DNA of 7,912 bases, from NCBI GenBank assembly GCA_015485895.1, contig WFSR01000022.1, forward strand, positions 1-7,912. Direction: 5' to 3'. The position numbers were made by a program, and so were the translations under genes. This DNA is from Candidatus Microgenomates bacterium. Its GTDB lineage: Bacteria; Patescibacteriota; Microgenomatia; UBA12405; UBA6130. The notes under the pieces are model-generated. The model had not been told where the DNA came from. It saw only the letters and a list, made by a program, of their open reading frames with translations, and made no database searches. Every line of letters begins with the position of its first letter. The first letter of the stretch is position 1. Positions 4,939 to 7,912 of the stretch are shown piece by piece.

Positions 4939-5020
4939 TCTCCCGAGGTGTAAAGTGGTTTGCACCTCGGAGGTGCAATGCACTACGCACCTCGGGATTT
5001 TTGGACATTTCTGTGCCTGG
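4939..5020 (+). repeat. REP-like palindrome, copy B
   Basis: This is a full copy of the ~80-bp element. Arm 1 CCCGAGGTG (4942-4950), arm 2 CACCTCGG (4963-4970), arm 3 AGGTGCA (4971-4977) and arm 4 CACCTCGGG (4988-4996) are followed by ATTTTTGG and a CTGTGCCTG tail. Arm 1 can pair with arm 2 or arm 4, and arm 2 with arm 3. It matches copies C and D almost base for base in the arms and differs mainly in the first loop (TAAAGTGGTT). Confidence 0.85.
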
Positions 5021-5089
5021 ATGACGAGATAGAGGGAACTAGGTCATCTACTAATAGTAATACTAGACAGAAGGACTCTCTTATAGAAA

Positions 5090-5250
5090 AAAGGGCATCA
5101 GAGTATCAGGGTATCGGGGAAAGGAAACCAGGATATCGGAGCATCAGGGAAGGGATATTAAGAATATTAGGATACCAGGTTGACTCTCTCTGTTATCCTG
5201 ATCTCTGCTTCTCTTTTCCTGATTACCTGATTTCCTGATATTCTAGATTT
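5090..5250. repeat. ATCAGG long imperfect hairpin, copy 1
   Basis: The left arm is a purine-rich series of GGTATCAGG-like words (5094-5180). The right arm (5191-5245) is a pyrimidine-rich series, TGTTATCCTGATCTCTG and on to TTTCCTGATATTCTA, able to pair with the left arm over many of its words. The right arm is 51/55 identical to 6675-6729. No coding frame is credible. Confidence 0.65.
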
Positions 5251-5299
5251 AATCTTTTTCTCTTTACTTTACTAATTACTAAGTTCTGAATATTTAAGT

Positions 5300-5367
5300 G
5301 TTTTGGTCATTTGATCATTTGAATTTTGGATTTGTTTAGTCCGCCAGCTGGCGGATTAGAATTTTGG
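5300..5367 (+). repeat. 68-bp direct repeat with central 16-bp palindrome, copy 1
   Basis: 66 of 68 bases are identical to 7845-7912. It starts GTTTTGGTCATT, runs through GAATTTTGGATTTGTTTAG into the perfect palindrome TCCGCCAGCTGGCGGA (5340-5355) and ends TTAGAATTTTGG. The palindrome could act as a hairpin on either strand, but no T-run follows, so it is not a standard terminator. Confidence 0.8.
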
Positions 5368-5409
5368 TAATTAGAGCTTGTTTGTAATTTGGTGCTTGGA
5401 ATTTAGAGT

Positions 5410-5484
5410 TGGTGGGTCCGGATGGATTTGAACCATCGACCTCCCCGATGTGAACAGGGCGCTCTGCCGCTGAGCCACGGACCC
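5410..5484 (-). tRNA. tRNA-Val (anticodon CAC), CCA encoded
   Basis: Reading the minus strand from 5484, a 75-nt cloverleaf forms. The 7-bp acceptor is GGGTCCG/CGGACCC, the D arm GCTC/GAGC, the anticodon stem CCCTG/CGGGG (one T-G pair) and the 7-nt loop TTCACAT with CAC at positions 34-36. The variable loop is AGGTC and the T arm GATGG-TTCAAAT-CCATC; discriminator A and an encoded CCA follow. CAC decodes GUG, so the charge is valine. All helices pair without mismatch. An extended -10 promoter lies 10 nt upstream. The nearest plus-strand repeat copy begins about 43 nt past its 3' end. Confidence 0.96.
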
Positions 5485-5494
5485 AGGTTGGCTA

Positions 5495-5503
5495 ATTATA
5501 ACA
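5495..5503 (-). promoter_or_regulatory. Extended -10 promoter of tRNA-Val
   Basis: The minus strand reads TGtTATAAT, a perfect extended -10 ending 10 nt before the first tRNA base. This predicts a start site about 3-4 nt upstream of the mature 5' end. No good -35 is visible. It shares the TGTTAT core with the boxes at 2371 and 7716. Confidence 0.65.
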
Positions 5504-5553
5504 TTTTTGGGTTTTGCTCTCCTCGTTGGGGTTTTAAACCAACATTTCCGTTG

Positions 5554-5634
5554 TCTCCCGAGGTGCGAAGGGTACTGCACCTCGGAGGTGCAATGCACTA
5601 CGCACCTCGGGATTTTTGATGATTTTTGTGCCTG
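5554..5634 (+). repeat. REP-like palindrome, copy C (downstream flank of the RAYT gene)
   Basis: This is a full copy of the element with first loop GAAGGGTACT. Where copies A, B and D have GAGGTG-T, this copy has GAGGTG-C opposite the G of TGCACC, turning a T-G wobble into a C-G pair, which keeps the arm 1/arm 2 helix. It ends TTTTTGTGCCTG, 93 bp from the RAYT stop, in the same orientation as copy D on the other side of the gene. Confidence 0.85.
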
Positions 5635-5727
5635 GGGGTGGGCTTTATTCTTGATAAGTTTGTAAGTAGATGCAATTTAGTAGCCGACTCATTATTATGG
5701 GTGGCATGACGATAAAATAAAGATGGT

Positions 5728-6399
5728 TTATTCGAGGGTAAGATGCTTGATTTCTTCTAGCCGTCGTTGGTAATCGGCCTGGTCAAGAACAAATTGTTGG
5801 TATTGGCGGGGATTTTTGAAGGATGAGAGAACAACTTCGGGCTGGCTAATAATAGCTTGGGCGGGATTGAGATATTCGTTCAAAGATGACCAAGGATAGT
5901 TGAGGAGTTGCTGTTGTGTTTTGACGATATAGCTGGAATAGGGGTTGAGGTGGATATAGCGGGAGACGTGAAGGAGCTGATCTTCTGTTTCCATGCGAAC
6001 GGCCTTAAATTGGGTTAGGAAAATGGCGCCGTCACGTTGATGACGGGTGTTGAAATAGCGGGTGTAGCTGTTTTGGAAATTGCCCATGAATTTGCTGATG
6101 CCGTTGTCGGTTTCCTGGCGGAGGAGCAAATGGAAATGATTGGGCATCAGGCAAAAGGCCAAGACGGTGACCAATGAACCGTGTTTTTCGGCGTTGGCGA
6201 GAATGGTTTCGCGTTTTTTGGAGTCGGTTTGGAGAAAATCGGAGAGCCTCTGAGGAGGGTGGAGCAGCCGATAAAAGCGGATGGTTAGAAGGGCGCGGCG
6301 GTAGTCGCGGCGGGAATAAAACGTGGGTTGGCGGTTTATGCCGCGGTTGAAGACGTGGTAAATTTCTCCGTTGACGAGAGGAGTAATTCGCATTGGCAT
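5728..6399 (-). CDS. REP-associated tyrosine transposase (RAYT, Y1/HUH family)
   Basis: The 223-aa product matches the RAYT pattern: an N-terminal NGEIYHVFNRGINRQPTFYS block (10-29), the HUH metal-binding motif in LMPNHFHLLL (His88, His90), a helix with NFQNSYTRYFN carrying the likely nucleophilic tyrosine (Tyr112 or Tyr115), then GAIFLTQFKAV, LLHVSRYIHLNP (about 140-152) and YPWSSLNEYL. RAYTs bind and cleave single-stranded REP hairpins; they move REP elements or were domesticated for it. The gene looks intact, with family-typical length. Start ATG 6399 (MPM..) was taken; Met3 at 6393 is an equally good start. No Shine-Dalgarno is present; a TGtTATTGT box lies upstream. REP-like copies C and D flank it in direct orientation, the classic arrangement, so they are its probable substrate (inference). 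Confidence 0.88.
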   Translation of the reverse strand: MPMRITPLVNGEIYHVFNRGINRQPTFYSRRDYRRALLTIRFYRLLHPPQRLSDFLQTDSKKRETILANAEKHGSLVTVLAFCLMPNHFHLLLRQETDNGISKFMGNFQNSYTRYFNTRHQRDGAIFLTQFKAVRMETEDQLLHVSRYIHLNPYSSYIVKTQQQLLNYPWSSLNEYLNPAQAIISQPEVVLSSFKNPRQYQQFVLDQADYQRRLEEIKHLTLE

Positions 6400-6407
6400 T
6401 GTAATTT

Positions 6408-6416
6408 ACAATAACA
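6408..6416 (-). promoter_or_regulatory. Weak extended -10-like box of the RAYT gene
   Basis: TGtTATTGT on the minus strand ends 8 nt before the ATG at 6399. It keeps the TGTTAT core of the other promoters but departs from TATAAT at two positions. A very short or absent leader is implied. Confidence 0.3.
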
Positions 6417-6420
6417 TGTT

Positions 6421-6501
6421 TTTCCCGAGGTGTCAAGTGGTTTGCACCTCGGAGGTGCAATGCACTACGCACCTCGGGATTTTGGGGCAATTTTGTGCCT
6501 G
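6421..6501 (+). repeat. REP-like palindrome, copy D (upstream flank of the RAYT gene)
   Basis: This is a full copy with arms CCCGAGGTG, CACCTCGG, AGGTGCA and CACCTCGGG and loop TCAAGTGGTT, ending TTTTGTGCCTG. It begins about 21 bp upstream of the RAYT start codon and overlaps the region where the promoter would lie, so folding of this element could affect transposase expression (inference). Confidence 0.85.
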
Positions 6502-6539
6502 ACTATCTGTGGCAGAGCATCCAAAAATGCCATACCCCA

Positions 6540-6735
6540 GAAAGGAAACCAGGGTGTCGGGATAGCGGGAAAAGGGTACCAGAGTATCTGAGCACCAGGG
6601 AAAGGATATCAGAATATCAGGGTATCAGGTTAACTTTCTCTTTTTTTCTCTTTCTTTTCTTCTTTTTCTTTCTCTGTTATCCTGATCTCTGATTTTCTTT
6701 TCCTGATTCTCTGATTTCCTGATATTCTATAATTC
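6540..6735. repeat. ATCAGG long imperfect hairpin, copy 2, with polypyrimidine loop
   Basis: The left arm holds AAGGAAACCAGG, GGTACCAGAGTATC and ATATCAGGGTATCAGGTTAAC. The right arm (6675-6729) is 51/55 identical to that of copy 1 and begins with the partner GTTATCCTGAT. The loop 6634-6675 is 42 consecutive pyrimidines. It follows REP copy D closely, as copy 1 follows REP copy B. Confidence 0.65.
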
Positions 6736-6754
6736 AATCTTCTTCTCTTTACTA

Positions 6755-6835
6755 AGCTCCAAGCTCTGAGCTCTAAGTTCCAATAACCTAGCTCCTAGAT
6801 CCTCTAACCTAGTTCCTATTTCTTAGTTCCAGGCG
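6755..6835 (-). repeat. GGAACTAGG / GAGCTTGG tandem-word repeat at the 3' end of the ComEC-type gene
   Basis: On the minus strand the tract reads GGAACTAAGAAATAGGAAC, TAGGTTAGAGG, TAGGAGCTAGG, GGAACTTAGAGCTC and GAGCTTGG: degenerate ~10-bp words. The last codons and TAG stop (6811-6809) of the ComEC-type gene lie within it. Related words occur at 1178-1220 and 4595-4617. Confidence 0.6.
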
Positions 6836-7702
6836 GCCCTGGCCGTTGCTGATGAACTCAATGGCCCCGTGGCGGTCGGTTCGCCAAACAGCGATACCTT
6901 GCCGGTGGAGGAAGGTGAGCAGTTGGGGGCTGGGCTGGCCAAAATGATTGGGGCCAACAGAAATAAGGGCAATCTTGGGCCGGACGGCCTGGTAGAGAGC
7001 AGGTGGGTTGTCGTCCCGGGAACCATGGTGAGGAACTTTCAAAACTTGGGCCGGGGGGATTTCCCGCCGCCAAACTAAAGGCAGGCTCCTTTCTCGGCTA
7101 AGGTCGCCGGTTAGGAGGGCAGTAAATCGACCGAAGTGTAGCCAAAGGGTGATGGAATAATCATTGGCGTTAAAATCGCGGTCTTGGATAACTGGAAAGC
7201 CAAACCAGCGCGGTTTGTTGGCTAAAAAGGCCTGGCGCTCTTGGAGGGCCAAATTATCTGGCCAAACTACATCAAAATCCATCAAACCCAGACGAATTTT
7301 CATTCCCCGCCGGGGTTGGAAGTGCCTAATTTTGTGGTTGTTGATGGCCGCCGCCAGGCGACGAAAAACGGGCGTTTGCTTGCCAAAGTCATTTATAGCC
7401 AGGTTGGCTACCTGGTAGTGGTTGATGACGGAAATTAGGCCGGTGAGGTGGTCAGCTTCGGGATGGGTGAGGACGACTAATTCCAGCCGCCGGTCCCAGA
7501 AGGGGAGGTGGTCTTGGAGGCAGTTGAGGACGCGCTGGTCGGGACCGCCGTCGACGAGAACTTGGTTAAAACCTTGGGTGATGAGAATGGCGTCGCCTTG
7601 GCCAACGTTGCAAACAATCAAGTGAAGCTGTTGGTCAGGCCACTGGCGCCAGAGGAAGAAAAGGACGCCCAGGAGGGCCATCACCAACCAGCCTTTTTTC
7701 AT
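6809..7702 (-). CDS. ComEC/Rec2-type metallo-beta-lactamase-fold hydrolase, membrane-anchored
   Basis: The 297-aa product has one N-terminal membrane helix (about 5-18), then the stand-alone metallo-beta-lactamase domain found at the C-terminus of competence protein ComEC. Motifs in order are CNVGQGDAILI (31-41), LVDGG (49-53), VLTHPEADHLTGL (77-89; His80, Asp84, His85), NDYSITLWL (180-188), LLTGD (196-200), KVPHHGS (222-228) and, near the end, ISVGPNHFGQPS and WRTDRHGAIEF. All expected metal ligands are present, so it is probably an active metal-dependent phosphodiesterase/nuclease at the outer membrane face. The DNA-channel part of ComEC is absent, so competence is only one possibility; DNA or nucleotide scavenging fits too. 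Start ATG 7702 sits 5 nt after an extended -10. Its last six residues are coded by a repeat tract. Confidence 0.85.
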   Translation of the reverse strand: MKKGWLVMALLGVLFFLWRQWPDQQLHLIVCNVGQGDAILITQGFNQVLVDGGPDQRVLNCLQDHLPFWDRRLELVVLTHPEADHLTGLISVINHYQVANLAINDFGKQTPVFRRLAAAINNHKIRHFQPRRGMKIRLGLMDFDVVWPDNLALQERQAFLANKPRWFGFPVIQDRDFNANDYSITLWLHFGRFTALLTGDLSRERSLPLVWRREIPPAQVLKVPHHGSRDDNPPALYQAVRPKIALISVGPNHFGQPSPQLLTFLHRQGIAVWRTDRHGAIEFISNGQGRLELRNRN

Positions 7703-7707
7703 AATTC

Positions 7708-7716
7708 AATATAACA
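7708..7716 (-). promoter_or_regulatory. Extended -10 promoter, leaderless layout
   Basis: The minus strand reads TGtTATATT (7716-7708), then 5 nt (GAATT), then the ATG at 7702. Box type and spacing match the gene at 2385. There is no Shine-Dalgarno, so initiation is probably on a leaderless mRNA. Confidence 0.55.
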
Positions 7717-7732
7717 TCAACAATAAATCCCA

Positions 7733-7880
7733 AATTCCAAATTCCAAATCTCAAGCAAATTCTAAATCCTAATGACCCAAATTCTAAACAATGTTCAAAT
7801 GACCAAAATCCTAATGACCAAAACATCTTTGTCATTTTTCTTTTGTTTTGGTCATTAGGTCATTTGAATTTTGGATTTGT
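7733..7880. repeat. AT-rich inverted-arm leader block of the ComEC-type gene
   Basis: The left arm (7733-7825), of CAAATTCTAAA and AATGACCAAAA words, faces the right arm TTGTTTTGGTCATTAGGTC and ATTTGAATTTTGG (7843-7874). GTTCAAATGACC and CTAATGACCAAAAC pair with GTTTTGGTCATTAG and GGTCATTTGAA around a short T-rich loop. The minus strand of 7745-7793 is the leader shared with 2297-2345. Confidence 0.55.
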
Positions 7881-7912
7881 TTAGTCCGCCAGCTGGCGGA
7901 TTAGAATTTTGG
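7845..7912 (+). repeat. 68-bp direct repeat with central 16-bp palindrome, copy 2
   Basis: 66/68 identical to 5300-5367, including TCCGCCAGCTGGCGGA at 7885-7900; it may continue past the window. Together the two copies bracket 2.5 kb holding tRNA-Val, the RAYT/REP unit and the ComEC-type gene. Confidence 0.8.

Noticed and set aside
4960..5238. Open frame starting MHLGGAMHYAPRDF and running through the repeats
   Set aside because: Its start is the REP-like palindrome read as protein; the same peptide appears wherever the element occurs (near 5590 and 6470), and the rest is the ATCAGG repeat.
5422..5619. Plus-strand open frame of 65 codons
   Set aside because: It is antisense to tRNA-Val and then enters REP copy C; no independent coding sign.
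4939..6501. CRISPR array, because near-identical palindromic units recur
   Set aside because: Copies are hundreds of bases apart with genes between them, have no regular spacers, and no cas gene is present.

Overview
The window reads as accessory DNA from an uncultured bacterium. Several traits fit Candidate Phyla Radiation (Patescibacteria) genomes: short genes, small membrane proteins, a free-standing ComEC-type hydrolase, few Shine-Dalgarno sites, apparently leaderless genes, and large repeat-filled intergenic regions. No phylogenetic marker is present, so this placement is inference. TGA acts as a stop and TGG as Trp throughout, so the standard code applies.

Layout. (1) Bases 1-790, minus strand: a gene with one complete and one broken Xer-type DNA-binding (SAM-like) domain and no catalytic domain. 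Its stop overlaps by ATGA the start of an IS200-like (Y1/HUH) transposase that runs off the left edge. (2) 1231-1637, minus strand: a cassette of three tiny membrane proteins of 69, 33 and 31 aa. The last two have one membrane helix each. (3) 1755-2384: no gene; a mosaic of nested palindromes, then a leader ending in an extended -10 box. (4) 2385-4543, plus strand: a two-gene operon coding a cytosolic protein with two degenerate GGDEF-like domains and a membrane-anchored extracellular protein with an Ig-like region. (5) 4544-5409: repeats only. (6) tRNA-Val(CAC) on the minus strand at 5410-5484, with an extended -10 promoter. (7) 5554-6501: a REP-associated tyrosine transposase (RAYT) between two direct copies of an ~80-bp REP-like palindrome. 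Two more copies lie elsewhere in the window, one truncated. (8) 6502-6808: a long imperfect hairpin with a polypyrimidine loop. (9) 6809-7702, minus strand: a ComEC/Rec2-type metallo-beta-lactamase-fold protein. (10) 7703-7912: a leader and repeat block whose sequences recur at 2260-2345 and 5300-5367.

The most notable content is the non-coding part. At least five families of structured intergenic repeats are interleaved: the REP-like element beside its likely RAYT, CGTCAT-bounded nested palindromes, ATCAGG purine/pyrimidine hairpins, GT-rich leader blocks and GGAACTAGG purine tracts. Some repeats reach into gene ends and supply stop codons. Several genes and the tRNA share a TGTTATnnT extended -10 box. 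In two protein genes it lies exactly 5 nt before the ATG, which predicts leaderless mRNAs.
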